This document shows, piece after piece, positions 23,634 to 34,190 of a stretch of DNA of 64,000 nucleotides. Source of the DNA: Diphasiastrum complanatum (lineage: Eukaryota; Streptophyta; Lycopodiopsida; Lycopodiales; Lycopodiaceae); assembly GCA_029204225.1 (NCBI GenBank), contig MU832033.1:1-64000 (forward strand), written 5' to 3'. The translations under genes and the position numbers were made by a program. How positions within the stretch are numbered: the stretch's first letter is position 1; every line of letters starts with the position of its first letter. The notes below the pieces were generated by a model. That model was not told the origin of the DNA. It made no database searches and saw only the letters and a list, made by a program, of their open reading frames with translations.

Positions 23634-25335
23634 TGTGAATAATTTCAGATTACTTAGATCCAAAATGTCTCTTTGATCTTTGGTTAGATAGACAAGCAAA
23701 TCACCAATTTTGCCAATGTAGAAAAATTAGCTTCGTCTTTATGAATGAGATGCAAACTCTAATAGATTTTGATCAAACATGAATCTAAACATAAAATTAT
23801 GTTGTTGTCCATACAATAACAGTAAGCTACTTTATTTCACACATGTGGATCTGAAAATAGCAATTAATGAACATTCTACACATAGAACCCAAGAGTAGAT
23901 TCATTTCCATCAACAAAACCAGCCAAGAATGCTAGTACAAATCTCCTTTCAGCCACTCCATTTTGTTGTGGGGTCCTTGGTGTGGTATACTCCCTCTTGA
24001 TCCCATGCTCATTGCAAAAGGCCTTGAACTTGGTAGATATGTACTCTCCACCATTGTCACTCCTTAAGCACTTGATCTTTGTGAAAAATTGGTTCTCCCT
24101 TGCATTCTTGAACTTAACAAAGACATCATACACTTCATCTTTGCTCTTTAGTAGATAGATCCAATAAAATCTACTAAAATCATCAATGAAAGTTACATAC
24201 ATCTTAGCTCCACTATTGCTAATTGTAGTAGTTCCATGAACATCTAAATGTACAACTTGAAAAGGCTTTGTAGATCTAGTATAAGGTAGTCTATGTGACT
24301 TTGACAAAGCACAAGACTCACAAACATGATTGATGCTACTTAAAGAGCTTGGAAGACCTATCACAACCTTCTTTCTAGACATTATTTTCTATGACTTGAA
24401 GTTGAGTGTTCCATCCTTTTATGACAAACCTCTTGAATAGGTATTTGCTCTCTTGCAACACATCCAACTTGGTTAGAAATAACACAAGCATCTAGTTTGA
24501 ACAACTTCCCTTGCCTTTTACCTTTTGCAATTGAGATATCCTTCCTTTTGATCATACAAGCATCTCCATCAAACTCAACTTTGAAGCCTTTACTTAGCAA
24601 TTGACTCAAACTAAGCAAATTCCTGGTAATAGATGGAATGAACAAAACATCCTCCAAATGAACATTCCTATTTGTAGAGAGAGAAATAGGAATTGTTCCA
24701 ATCCCTTTGATTGCACACTCACCATCATTGGCCATGTAGATCACCCTCTTGTCATCTCCATATGCCAACAAAGAAGTGAAGTACTTGTTGTGAAATGTCA
24801 TGTGTGAACTTGCTCCACTATCAATCCACCATGGATCTAGATCTCCATCATTAGCAAGCATACATAAAGGCATCACAAAAGCATCATCATTTGATCTTGA
24901 ACATCCAAACCATCCTTATCAAGTGTAAGATTACCTTGCTTGTCTCCCTGATCTCTTTTCTTCTTGTAGCACTCACTTGCAAAGTGTCCTTTGATGCCAC
25001 AATAGAAGCACTTGAACTTTGATCTATCTTTTTTTTTTTTGCCATTTGAAGAATTCTCCCCTTGATCTTGCCCTTTAGACCCATTTACTTTTGCTTTTGC
25101 CCTTGAATTCTCCCTTAATGAACATAGCCTCCTCTCCAACTTGAGATGTTGATGAAGATCCACCTCTTGCTTGAAGCCTATATTCTTCATTGATCACGAT
25201 CTCTTGAAGATCAATCAAACTTGGCAAAGTTCTTTGAATGGCAAGACTTTGAAAAATTTAAGCATGAGCATCCAACAATCCATTAAGAATCACTTGAACA
25301 AGCTCTCCTTCCTTAATGCTCTCATCAATGCAAGC
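23634..25335 (-). mobile_element. Copia F, deleted, D/E family
   Basis: Minus strand: end of Gag near 25330, knuckle CFYCGIKGHFASEC near 25010, protease WWIDSGASSHMTF near 24835 (DSG intact), NLLSLSQLLSKGFKVEFDGD near 24600, GAG-pre-integrase CESCALSKSHRLPYTRST near 24310, integrase CLRSDNGGEYISTKFKAF near 24060 and PQQNGVAERR near 23950. It then jumps in frame to FVLAFLAGFVDGNES, found also in E, and within 10 codons enters the second half of the LTR, ending at 23634. RT and RNase H are absent. Frames 24876-24382 and 24382-23876 are long and mostly open. LTR part 23634-23910 aligns with the LTR of D. Confidence 0.85.
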
Positions 25336-25379
25336 TAACTCATCTAAGATATTTTCCTATTTTAAGACACAAAAATCAC

Positions 25380-25690
25380 TTATAGGAATTCGCCGACCCT
25401 CAAAACATTGCCTCAAAATTTGCGACCATCATTACAAAATCATGGCCACCGAGGACGATTTTTGGGTAGATTTGCAAATTTCTGACAAAAAAAGTCTATA
25501 TATAGATCTCCACCCTTCTCTCCACGAATCCATTCTAGAGTTTTGCTCTCAAGTTCATGCTAAAATTTTCTAGAATCTTCAAACCTTCCAGAACACTCTA
25601 GAATCACTATTATCGTGGCCTCTCAGGATCCGGCACTTTCTCTACATCACCGTAAGGTCCCAAAGCCTTACACCGGTGACTTATTCTTAC
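25380..25690 (+). repeat. Repeat S, LTR-like, copy 2
   Basis: Plus-strand copy of 14536-14780 with better preserved ends. A candidate TATA box TCTATATATAGATC is at about 25494-25507, followed by TCTCTCCACGAATCCATTCTAG and GGATCCGGCACTTTCTCTAC. Possible LTR of an unidentified element. Confidence 0.6.
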
Positions 25691-26095
25691 TAACGCCGAG
25701 ACAGTACGATTAGCGAATGGCATTTTTTTCCATCTTGGTTTTAATCTCTTGCATCTTTCGAAACAACAACATGATAGCCTTATCCGTGCCCCCTATTCCT
25801 CCTACTTTGATGAATTCCACACTATTCATATTTCATCCAAGATGGCAGCTTTGTGACCATTGATATTACACCAGCCAGGATCTAACTGATCGGCTTTCCC
25901 AAGAGTTAATCCATGGTAAGGGCACCAGCTATGACACGAACTATTTCAAGAATTCTTGCTAGATGACGACAAAACCATCGCTCACACCCACGATGGCATT
26001 GCCACAAAACTTATCAAAGATCCCAAGCTACGAGCAGCCACAAAGATCCTCCTGATTCTAATGGAGGTCCACATAGTCCGCATGGATCGTATTAA
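25691..26095 (+). other. Unassigned, possibly internal to S element
   Basis: Higher GC than its surroundings. A plus frame opens at 25956 and runs into element E at about 26096 without a stop; its N-terminal 45 residues match nothing I recognise. Confidence 0.3.
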
Positions 26096-26359
26096 AGCAA
26101 TTCACATGGCCAATGGTGGTGAGTGTGTGATTGAAGGTATTGTTTCAGTTCCTATTTGTCTCTATACTAATAGGAATGCAAGATTTCCTTCACTTTCAAA
26201 GAATTTGCTAAGTTTTGGACAAATGATAGAGAAAGGATACATGGTAAAGTTTGGTGGTGATGCTTGCTTCATTACAAAGGAAGAAATCTTGGTTGCTAGG
26301 GGCAATAGACAAGGTAGACTTTTCAAGCTTGATGCTTTTGTTATGGCTAACAAAAAGGT
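26096..26359 (+). pseudogene. E post-protease and GAG-pre-integrase start
   Basis: Reads AIHMANGGECVIEGIVSVPI, LYTNRNARF, LSKNLLSFGQMIEKGYMVKF and GRLFKLDAFVMANKKVG. It matches the same segment of D (IYMANDGECEIKGIGTIPI). It departs from the family just before the HKRMGH motif, which is missing. Confidence 0.85.
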
Positions 26360-27480
26360 TGGAATGGAAAAGGATATTGGTCTCAACTTTCCAAAGTTAC
26401 CTTTTAGCATCAATAAGATTGGTGGATTTTATGCAAAGTCTAACAAGCTTCCTTAAGATCTAATATGCTTCTTGGATATGTTTATCTTTATGCTAACTTG
26501 GCTAGTCTTGAGGATAATGATGGTGTTTCAACGGTTCTTCATGGCCAGTGCAAGCATGCAAAAGGTAAGGAAAGAGCTAATTTCATCAATGGAGGTGAAG
26601 GTTCTTCCTTGGGAAAGATTGTTGTTAATGATTTCTTTGACCACATGGAAAAAGATGTTTCTAGGTGCATTCATGAAGGATATGGTTCTTCTACATTCTT
26701 TTGTGATGAGTCCAAGAAAGTCATTTATGCAGCAAGTGGAGTCACATGTCTTCATAAAGAGAGTAGATCAAATCATCAAGAGACTTGGTGAGGGAGATAG
26801 TCACAAGTCAAGAAGAAGAGAAGTATGTGAAGAGTTCAAAGTAGGATGTACTTTGAATGATGTCATTGTGAATGATAGTGAGGAAAAATCATTATCATAT
26901 GAGTCATTACCTAAATCATTGAATAGAAGTTCTTGTTTGAAAAAAGAGAGTACTTCAATCATCCTTATGTTAAAGGTACTAATCATTTTTCTCATGGCTT
27001 CTAATGTCTTTGAGGTTTCTACTTCTTATGATGCAATCATTAAGAGGGAGTTTTATGAAGGAAAGAGAAATGGAAGATTGGATTTTGGGAAGATCCAAGG
27101 CATGGATCTCACATCTCTTCATCAACTCAAAGGATTCTATGATTATAAATTGATCACTCATGATCGAGATGGCAAAAGGTTGGTTGGAGAAGACTACATG
27201 GAGCAAATCGAGAGGCAAGGGAGATCTCTATGGTGAGCTTATTGAGGTATGTTATGGACTCAAGAAGGCTGAATTCATCTTCACCTACTCTACTTCATGT
27301 TGGATGGAAAGTTTGAAATCTATCTTTTGATTTGTGAGGGTGCCACCAATGACACTGTTTTCACTAACCTTTGTGGAAATTCGAGATCAAGCATTGATGA
27401 GATCTTGTTGGATCTAAATCGTATGTTTGAGAGAGATTATTTCCAGAGGTTCAGGTCTGAAAATATTCATATCTTTGATG
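26360..27480 (+). CDS. Novel ORF region replacing integrase in E
   Basis: One frame stays open for 254 codons (26472-27236) and an overlapping second frame for 108 codons (26465-26791). The longer product has hydrophobic stretches near residues 1-25 and 165-180, a basic segment around residues 105-120, and Glu/Lys-rich C-terminal parts with YDYKLITHDRDGKRLVGEDY. No conserved domain is recognised. It is unclear which frame is real: a 254-codon open frame in AT-rich DNA suggests past selection, but decay of a larger gene is equally possible. It sits between retroelement segments, so it may be captured host sequence. Confidence 0.4.
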
Positions 27481-28064
27481 ATCAAGAGAAAGGTAAGCAA
27501 GTGAAAGCGACTCACTTTACTTTACTCACATGTTTTGGAGAATCTTCTTGTGTAGATGATGCTATGCAAGTGGATATTGGTTCTCATGGTTTTCATACTT
27601 AAAAGGCAATTAATGGATCTGGAAAACAAAGTTTTTTTAGTGACTTTGATGGTCAAGAGGAAGATCAAGAGGTTGGTCTCAAAGGGCTTCAACAACACAA
27701 AAGGAAAGGTGACAATTTGGAGCTACTCAAGAGCAACAAGGAAGGTTATTTGGCAGAGATGTTTTACTTGTTCTATCTCATGTTTGATCTATTTCATGTG
27801 GATGTGTGCAAATTGTCAAGATATGGTGAAACTAGCTACATTGTCTTGCAATATCTTATTGTTGGAGTTGTACTAGCGTTCTTGGCTGGTTTTGCTGATG
27901 GAAATGAAGCTATTGGAGATTCATTACGTCCCTTGCAAGTCATCAATGGTTTCTTGTGGCAAGATGGAGATGGAGGCTCATTCATGGAGTTTTATGGTGG
28001 AGACATATCAAGAAAGGACAAATTCAGAGGAGACAAGCAAGCAAATGGTCATCATTCACATTGA
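27481..28064 (+). CDS. E pre-RT linker and family-specific tail
   Basis: The first part (DDQEKGKQVKATHFTLLTC) corresponds to the copia pre-RT linker YDQKGKQVV of D. Then FGESSCVDDAMQVD and, in the next frame, GSGKQSFFSDFDGQEEDQEV match D (FGGSSCVYGATQVD, GSGKQILFNNFDGQVEDQEV), showing a tail shared by the family but absent from ordinary copia RT. The frame 27717-28064 continues with a hydrophobic segment YIVLQYLIVGVVLAFLAGF and DGNEAIGDSL, also partly present in F, ending at 28064. No RT motif (YVDD) occurs. Function unknown. Confidence 0.5.
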
Positions 28065-28328
28065 GTGTTTGGTTGCTGTAATTTTCTAAAGAGTTCAAAG
28101 TTTGAAACATGAAGAAATCATTTCATTCACATTCTATTTGGTTCTTCATGTTCTAGTTATATCTTGATGTAAGAAATAGTGAAGCATCCAATTTGAACAC
28201 TATTCTCTATATCAATTATGAAAAATACTTTAGAACCTTAGAAAGGAGATCTATACTTAGGATGGATCATTCTAAAGTTGGATCAAGTAGTATGGTTAAA
28301 ACTATGCCAAAACTAGTTGAAGAGGGAG

Positions 28329-28773
28329 TGTGAGAGATTTCAACTAGTTTAGTCTAGTTTAGTCATATTTTGGTAAATTGTCAACAAGAGGCCAAAACTC
28401 ATGTTAGAATTAGAGATAAACTTTTTGAAGTTATATTAGTTTAAAATACATTCAATAAACACTTTCTGAAAGTGTGGAAAAGTTGGTAGTCGAGTTTGAG
28501 AGAGATTCAAATTTGAATGTTGGGTACTTTGAATCTAGACCCAAAAATAGTAGGGTTTACATTTTGGAGGGAAAGCCAAGTGGCCAAATAGGGTTTGAAC
28601 ACTCTATAAAAGGATGTAACTCATGGAGAGACACATCTTCTCTCTTCTCTCTCTCTTTTCATCATTATACATGGTTCTCTTTGGGTTCTACTACTCTCAT
28701 GATGTTATCTTGCAATTCTATGTGTAGAATGATCATTTATTTCTATTTTCGGTTCCACAAGTGTGAAATATAG
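28329..28773 (+). repeat. Truncated 3' LTR of E
   Basis: Starts TGTGAGAGATTTCAACTAG after polypurine tract AAGAGGGAG and aligns with the LTR of D in opposite orientation. TATA box TATAAAAGG lies at 28605-28613, then CTTTGGGTTCTAC and CTATGTGTAGAATGATC. It stops after GTGAAATATAGTAG, about 190 bp short of the LTR end. Confidence 0.85.
28605..28613 (+). promoter_or_regulatory. Candidate TATA box of E LTR
   Basis: TATAAAAGG, canonical, with the counterpart in D at 32430-32438 on the minus strand. Transcript start would be some 30 bp downstream, near the pyrimidine-rich CTTCTCTCTTCTCTCTCT stretch. Confidence 0.7.
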
Positions 28774-29397
28774 TAGGATACTATAAGAGTCTCCAATATG
28801 CTGCAAAAACATATCCATAACACCTTTGCCAATTACCTCTCCTTTGATGCTCTTGACTAGCTCCAAATTGCCAACTTACCTTTTGACTGGTTGAAGCGCT
28901 TTGAGATCAACCTCTTGATCTTCAACTTGACCATCAAAGTTATTGAACAAAATTTGTTTTCCAGATCCAATACTTGATTTTACAGCAAGATAACATCCAT
29001 CCACTTGCGTAGCTCCATATACACAAGAAGATCCTCCAAAAGATGTTCCACTCTTCATAAGAGCTTGATACTCAAGTTCCATTGCTTGGATCCACTCCTC
29101 TTCTGTCCTTGCTTGATCTACACTTGTGGGCTCATCCAAAGAGGTTAGTAAAGCAACATAATTTCTAGAAACTACTTGCTTACCCTTTTGATCATATGTG
29201 AGCCTTGAAGGTACTTGTCTTTTGCTTGATGTTCTCCTTGGCTTTTGACTTGATGAAGGTCCATCATCACCACCATCCAAAGTAAGATCCTTCTCATCAG
29301 CATCAAGAATGTTAGATCCATCCAATCTACCATCAATCATGCTTGAAGACACCTTTGGAATGTTCTCCTCATCAAAAAATGACATCTCTATCAACAA
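28774..29397 (-). pseudogene. D pre-RT linker and family-specific tail
   Basis: Frame 29397-28876 reads MSFFDEENIPKVSSSMIDGR, a Ser/Asp-rich linker, PSRLTYDQKGKQVVSRNY, then SLDEPTSV and EEWIQAMELEYQALMKSG, the first residues of copia RT. After only about 20 RT residues it switches to FGGSSCVYGATQVDGCYLAV and FDGQVEDQEVDLKALQPVKR, ending at 28876. A following frame (LELVKSIKGEVIGKGVMDMF) again matches E. So RT from its second block onward is replaced. Shared breakpoint-proximal sequence in D and E points to one ancestral replacement. Confidence 0.75.
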
Positions 29398-30538
29398 TCA
29401 CTTTGTTAGTAGAAGGAATGTAAACCTTGTAGGCTTTACTCACCTCACTATATCCAACAAAAATACCTCTTCTTGAAGATGGATCCTCCTTGGTCCTATC
29501 ATCATGAGTAATGTTGACATAGCATGTGCATCCAAAGGTTCTTAGAAAGTTGACACTCGGCCTCCTCTTGAATAGCATCTCAAAAGGTGTCCTTCCATCC
29601 AAAATAGCACTCGGCCACCTATTGCACAAGAAATTGGCACACAACAAAGCTTGATCCCAAATTGGTTTGTCAAGATTAGCACTTAACCTCATAGCTTTAG
29701 CACTTTCACATAAAGTCCTATTCTTCCTTTCAGCCACTCCATTTTGTTGTGGGGTCCTTGATGTTGTATACTCCCTCTTGATCCCATGCTCATCACAAAA
29801 GGCCTTGAACTTGTTAGATATGTACTTGCCACCATTGTCACCTCTCAAGCACTTGATCTTTGTGGAAAATTGGTTCTCCCTTGCATTCTTGAGCTTGACA
29901 AAGATATCATACACTTCATCCTTGCTCTTTAGTAGATAGATCCAACAAAATCTACTAAAATAATCAATGAATGTTACATACATCTTAGTTTCACTATTGC
30001 TAATTGTAGTAAATCCATGAATATCCGAATGTACAAGCTGAAAAGGCTTTGTAGATCTAGAAATAGATCTAGTATAAGGTAGTCTATGTGACTTAGACAA
30101 AGCACAAGACTCACAAACATGCTTGTCATTACTTAAGGAACTTGGAAGACCAATCACAACCTTCTTCCTTGCCATTACCTCCAATGACTTGAAGTTGAGG
30201 TGTCCCATTCTTTTGTGCCAAACCTCTTGAATAGAAATTTGCTCCCTTGCAACACATCCAACTTGGTTAGCAATAACACAAGCATCAAGTTTGAACAACT
30301 TCCCTTGCCTGTTACTTTTTCCAATCAAGACATCCTTCCTTTTGATCAAACAAGCATTTCCATCAAGCTTTACCTTGAGGCCCTTACTTAGCATTTGACT
30401 CACAATAAGCAAATTCTTGGTAATAGATGGAATAAACAAGACATCCTCCAAATGAACATTCCTATTTGTAGAGAGAGAAATAGGAATTGTGCCAATCCCT
30501 TTGATTTCACACTCACCATCATTGGCCATGTAGATCAC
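29372..30538 (-). CDS. D post-protease, GAG-pre-integrase and integrase ORF
   Basis: Open for 388 codons. It begins within the protease domain (IYMANDGECEIKGIGTIPIS), then NLLIVSQMLSKGLKV, RQGKLFKLDACVIANQVG, GAG-pre-integrase VWHKRMGHLNFKSLEVM and CESCALSKSHRLPYTRS, integrase with FIDYFSRFCWIYLLKSKDEV (FIDD has become FIDY), CLRGDNGGKYISNKFKAFCD with the second catalytic Asp but GGE changed to GGK, and PQQNGVAERKNRTLCESAKA with the catalytic Glu. It ends in GYSEVSKAYKVYIPSTNKV. Long and open, but two altered residues next to catalytic positions argue against activity. The true start lies upstream, in the gag-protease frame. Confidence 0.85.
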   Translation of the reverse strand: MIYMANDGECEIKGIGTIPISLSTNRNVHLEDVLFIPSITKNLLIVSQMLSKGLKVKLDGNACLIKRKDVLIGKSNRQGKLFKLDACVIANQVGCVAREQISIQEVWHKRMGHLNFKSLEVMARKKVVIGLPSSLSNDKHVCESCALSKSHRLPYTRSISRSTKPFQLVHSDIHGFTTISNSETKMYVTFIDYFSRFCWIYLLKSKDEVYDIFVKLKNARENQFSTKIKCLRGDNGGKYISNKFKAFCDEHGIKREYTTSRTPQQNGVAERKNRTLCESAKAMRLSANLDKPIWDQALLCANFLCNRWPSAILDGRTPFEMLFKRRPSVNFLRTFGCTCYVNITHDDRTKEDPSSRRGIFVGYSEVSKAYKVYIPSTNKVIVDRDVIF

Positions 30539-30539
30539 C

Positions 30540-31462
30540 CTCTTGTGAAGTACTCTCTGTGAAAGGTCATGTGTGAACTTGCTCCACTATCAATCCACCA
30601 AGGATCTAGATCTCCATCATTAGCAAACATACATGAAGATATCACAAAAGCATAATCATTTGCATGTTGAACATCCAAACCATCCTCATCAAGAGTAAGA
30701 TTACCTTGCTTGTCTCCTTGATCTCTTTTCTTCTTGTAGCACTCACTTGTAAAGTGTCCTTTGATGCCACAATAGAAGCACTTGAGCTTTGATCTATCCT
30801 TCTTTTTGCCACTTGAAAAAGCATCCATTTGATCTTGCACTTTAGACCACTTGCTTTTGGTTTTGCCCTTGAATTTGCCTTTTGTGAACATAGCATCCTC
30901 TTGAAGTGTCGATGTAGATCCACCTCTTGCTTGAAGCCTACATTGATCAAGATCTCTTGAAGATCCATCAAATTTGGCAAAGTCTTCTGAATAGAAATAC
31001 TTTGAACAATGTTAGCATGAGCATCCAACAAGCCATTAAGAATTGCTTGAATAAGCTCTCCTTTCTTAATGCTTTCATTCTCAAAACAAAAGTACTTGGA
31101 CTTTCTTCATTCTTTTGCAAACAAGAAAAGATTTGCCTTCTTAGAGTCAACACTCTAGAAGTAGACTTGGATTCATAAAGCTTCTTCAATGAATTCCAAG
31201 CTTCCAAAGATGATGTGCACTTACCAACTTCCTTGAGAAGTTCATTTGTAACATTCATCTTTATCATGTGTAGAGCCTTCTTGGCCCTCTTGTCATACCT
31301 CAATTGATCTTGTTGTGTTGCTGGTCTCTCCTCCAAACCTACAACAATATCCAAAACATCATTCATATCAAGAAGTGACTCCATCCTCACTTTCCACAAT
31401 GAATAGCTACTTGAGGTAAGCCTATCATTGGCTTCCAACATGACTCCAATTGAGATTGCCAT
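30540..31462 (-). pseudogene. D Gag, zinc knuckle and protease start
   Basis: ATG at 31462 gives MAISIGVMLEANDRLTSSSY, SLWKVRMESLLDMNDVLDIV, MIKMNVTNELLKEVGKCTSS and AWNSLKKLYESKSTSRVLTL. A break near 31060 leads to another frame with LLMACWMLMLTLF (the shifted NGLLDAHANIVQS). A third frame (30891-30535) holds KFKGKTKSKWSK, knuckle CFYCGIKGHFTSEC and the protease WWIDSGASSHMTFHREYF (DSG intact). Two frameshifts are the only breaks. Confidence 0.85.
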
Positions 31463-32062
31463 GTAGCAATGACCTGATCTTCTCTTTCAACCTGCTTCAA
31501 TGCACAAAGCACTCCTTTGAACAACAATAAATGCTTTCAAAAGAAATCACCAAGATTTGAAACTATCTCACAAATTCTCTTCTAGCACTTATCCAAGCAA
31601 ATCAACACATAGAATCATGGAATCTTGATCAACCTATGATCTATCCTCAATCTAATGACTTTTTCCACTTCCCAAGATTGAAACACACTCAAATGAAGTC
31701 CAGCAATCTCACTATCTAGAGATCCAATCAAAATTAGGGTTTTGACAAAATCACAAAAAATTGACTATTCCAAATCTACATGCAAATGCTGAAAATTTGA
31801 TATGCAATCTATAAGCCACCACTTAGGTTGAACCAATGATCCAAAAATTGGCCAAATCCAATACGTGAATTCAAAAATTGAAATTGAACAAGTATATTGA
31901 CCTATTTAGCGTTTTGATCTACAAAAGATCCAATCTACAAAAGAAAAAAATCCGATTTTGGTGTAGAATCCTCTCTAGCATGCTCTAGACTTGATATCTT
32001 CACCAAATCATTGATAGATCTGATTTCCTCCTTCATAACCTGAAACACAAGCTCTGATACCA
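31463..32062 (-). other. Leader and primer binding site of D
   Basis: TGGTATCAGAGC on the minus strand at 32062-32051 abuts the LTR. The following 590 bp to the gag ATG contain no long frame. Confidence 0.85.
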
Positions 32063-32711
32063 TGTGAGAGATTTCAGATCCTTAAGATCCAATCTACTTG
32101 AATGATCTTTGGTTAGAAAGAGAAATACACTACCAATCTCACCAATGTAGAAAAATCAGCATCTACACACAATTTGAGATGCAAACACTAATAGAACTTG
32201 ATCAAACTTGAATGAAATGAGTATGTACTATTGCTGTCCATAAAAATCCAAAAAGCTACTATATTTCACACGTGTGGATCCAAAAATAACAAATATAGAT
32301 CATTCTACACATAGAATTGCAAGCAATCACCAAGATAGTGCACCAATGGAGAGTAGAACCCAAGAGAACCATGTATAAGCATGAAATGAAATAGAGAAGA
32401 GAGATGATGACTCTCTCCATGACTTACATCCTTTTATAACAGGTCCAAACCCTATTTGGCCACTTGGCTTTCCCACCAAAATGCTAACCCTACTAATTTT
32501 GCGTCTAGATTCAATGTACCCAACTTATTCAAATTGAATCTACTCAAACTCGCATTCTATCTTTTCCACACTTTCAAAAAGTGTTTATTCAAATGAATTT
32601 AGACTAATGAACTTTGAGAAGTCAACCTCTAAGTCTAAAACAAGTTTTGGCCTCAATATGCCAAATATGGAAATATTGCAAAATGTGATAAAACTAGTTG
32701 AATCTTTCACA
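32063..32711 (-). repeat. 5' LTR of D
   Basis: 649 bp, minus-strand start TGTGAAAGATTCAAC and end ATCTCTCACA. TATA box on the minus strand at 32438-32430. TTCACACGTGTGGA at 32265-32278 carries the same CACACGTGTG core as A and B. Aligns with the truncated LTRs of E and F. Confidence 0.9.
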
Positions 32712-33376
32712 CATACCTCCGGGACCGCAAACCGCAAATGGACGCAAAACTACGAAGGAGAACGAAAAGAACAAAAGCAAACGGGAGATTATGAAACAAA
32801 CGAAGAGAAATCTTTCGCGCTACCAGCTGGCAGCTCAACGGGCTTCACGCCCAACTGAAACGAATAACAACGACGAAGAGTAACTAACTAGTTGATTAGG
32901 GTTAACTAGTCTTGTGATTCTATGTTTAGCTATCTTGTAAACTCCACATAGTGGAGGTATAAACTATCCTCACTGAATCATAACAAGCGGGGTGAATATA
33001 GAGATCTGTAAGAGACAGAGAGAGACGTAGCGAATAGAACAGGAAAGTAAAAATACCATAGCTATGCATGAAAGTCTGCCAACGAGCAGAACACAGCGAA
33101 AGAGCAGAGAGTCAATCCACCAACGAGCGAGACACTAATGATCTTGCTCTAAAACCAAATTGATAATACAGTCGTTCTATTTTTGGGTATCCTTTTGTCT
33201 TGTGTTGTGTGTCTTGATTGCTAGAATAGAATTGTTCTGTGATGCGTGGTCATGTGTCTGGGATCCTGTAAGAGCTTTCGCATGAAAAGAAAATCATTCG
33301 CGAATACGACAACGAAAATGAAATCAAAAGACAGTTTCGCTTTCGTGACATTGATTAAAAATAGTCTCGCGCTTCC
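32712..33376 (+). repeat. LTR fragment K, J-type
   Basis: Plus-strand copy of the J LTR (4920-5676), cut at its left end by D. Shared blocks: TCTTTCGCGCTxCCAGCTG, TTAACTAGTCTTGTGAT, ATCTGTAAGAGACAGAG, CCATAGCTATGCATGAAAGT. It ends near CTCGCGCT without a recognisable primer binding site. Contains E2F-like TTTCGCGC at 32813-32820 and TTCGCGAA at 33298-33305. Confidence 0.8.
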
Positions 33377-34190
33377 GCGATAGTTGTACCTCATCATCAT
33401 CGTCATTAGAATCAAGTGCATTACTATTTTCTCCAATTGTATTGGCCTCTTGAATTTATTTTCTCCAATTGTTTTTGCCTCTTGAATTTATTTCACTTTT
33501 TATTCTCTCATGTCTATCAAAACTTGACATTGATTGTAACAAAAACGGATGGATCAACTCCATGGAATGGCATTCAATTTATTGGCTACACACATAAACA
33601 CATTCAATAAGTGATGTACATAGATTGACGAACAATATCGTCATATTTCACACATCTTTTGCCCATCACACTTGATGCATGTGCACCATATTTTATCTTG
33701 AAAATAATATACCTATGAGAAACAAAAATCAAATACATGTCACTTTAGCATAATATTCGAAGTCATGTTTAACTTATAGTAACAAATTCTTTTCGAACAA
33801 GGAAACATACATGTTTATTATTTACCCTGTTGACTTGAGTAGTGTCTTCATCGCTAGAATGATCTGAATATAATTCATCTCCTTGTGATAAACTGCATAT
33901 ATGCACAAGTACAAAACACAAATAACATAATTAGTCAATTTGAAAATATGTTGATTTAGATAGCATGATTCTTATATGCAATTTATAGTATGATTTTCAT
34001 GTTTTGATTTTTAAATAGTACGATTCGTATACGTGCACTTTTATATGATTCGTTTGCATCTTGTTGTAGGTTATAAACGCACATCTATCCTTTTTTTTTC
34101 TTGTTATTACAGGTATGAAAGTCCAACTCTAATATGCATTGAAGTCTTGTAGGTGATTTATTTTCTAATTCAATTTAATATATTACTTTT
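33377..34190. other. Unassigned AT-rich sequence
   Basis: A short direct repeat (TTTTCTCCAATTGT...GCCTCTTGAATTTA) occurs at about 33427 and 33460. No gene or element recognised. Confidence 0.4.

Larger units (their letters stand above)
26096..28773 (+). mobile_element. Copia E, RT-less, with novel internal sequence
   Basis: Plus strand: post-protease and GAG-pre-integrase start (26096-26359), about 1.1 kb of unrecognised sequence in place of integrase, a short conserved pre-RT linker (27481-27600), about 460 bp of family-specific tail in place of RT/RNase H, a 3' untranslated part, polypurine tract AAGAGGGAG at 28320-28328 and a 3' LTR cut off at about 28773. There is no 5' LTR or gag. Its LTR meets the opposite-strand element D at 28774. 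Confidence 0.75.
28774..32711 (-). mobile_element. Copia D, 5' LTR to truncated 3' end
   Basis: Minus strand: 5' LTR 32711-32063, primer binding site 32062-32051, 590 bp leader, Gag, knuckle, protease, GAG-pre-integrase, integrase, pre-RT linker, the family tail, then an abrupt junction at about 28774 with the inverted LTR of E. RT and RNase H are missing. The integrase half is open over 388 codons. D lies in LTR fragment K (32712 onward). Confidence 0.85.

Noticed and set aside
27868..27910. LAGF(A/V)DGNE in E and F resembles a LAGLIDADG homing endonuclease motif
   Set aside because: Only one short motif, the Gly after DG is missing, and no second motif or endonuclease-like fold is visible. 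Likely coincidence in the family tail.
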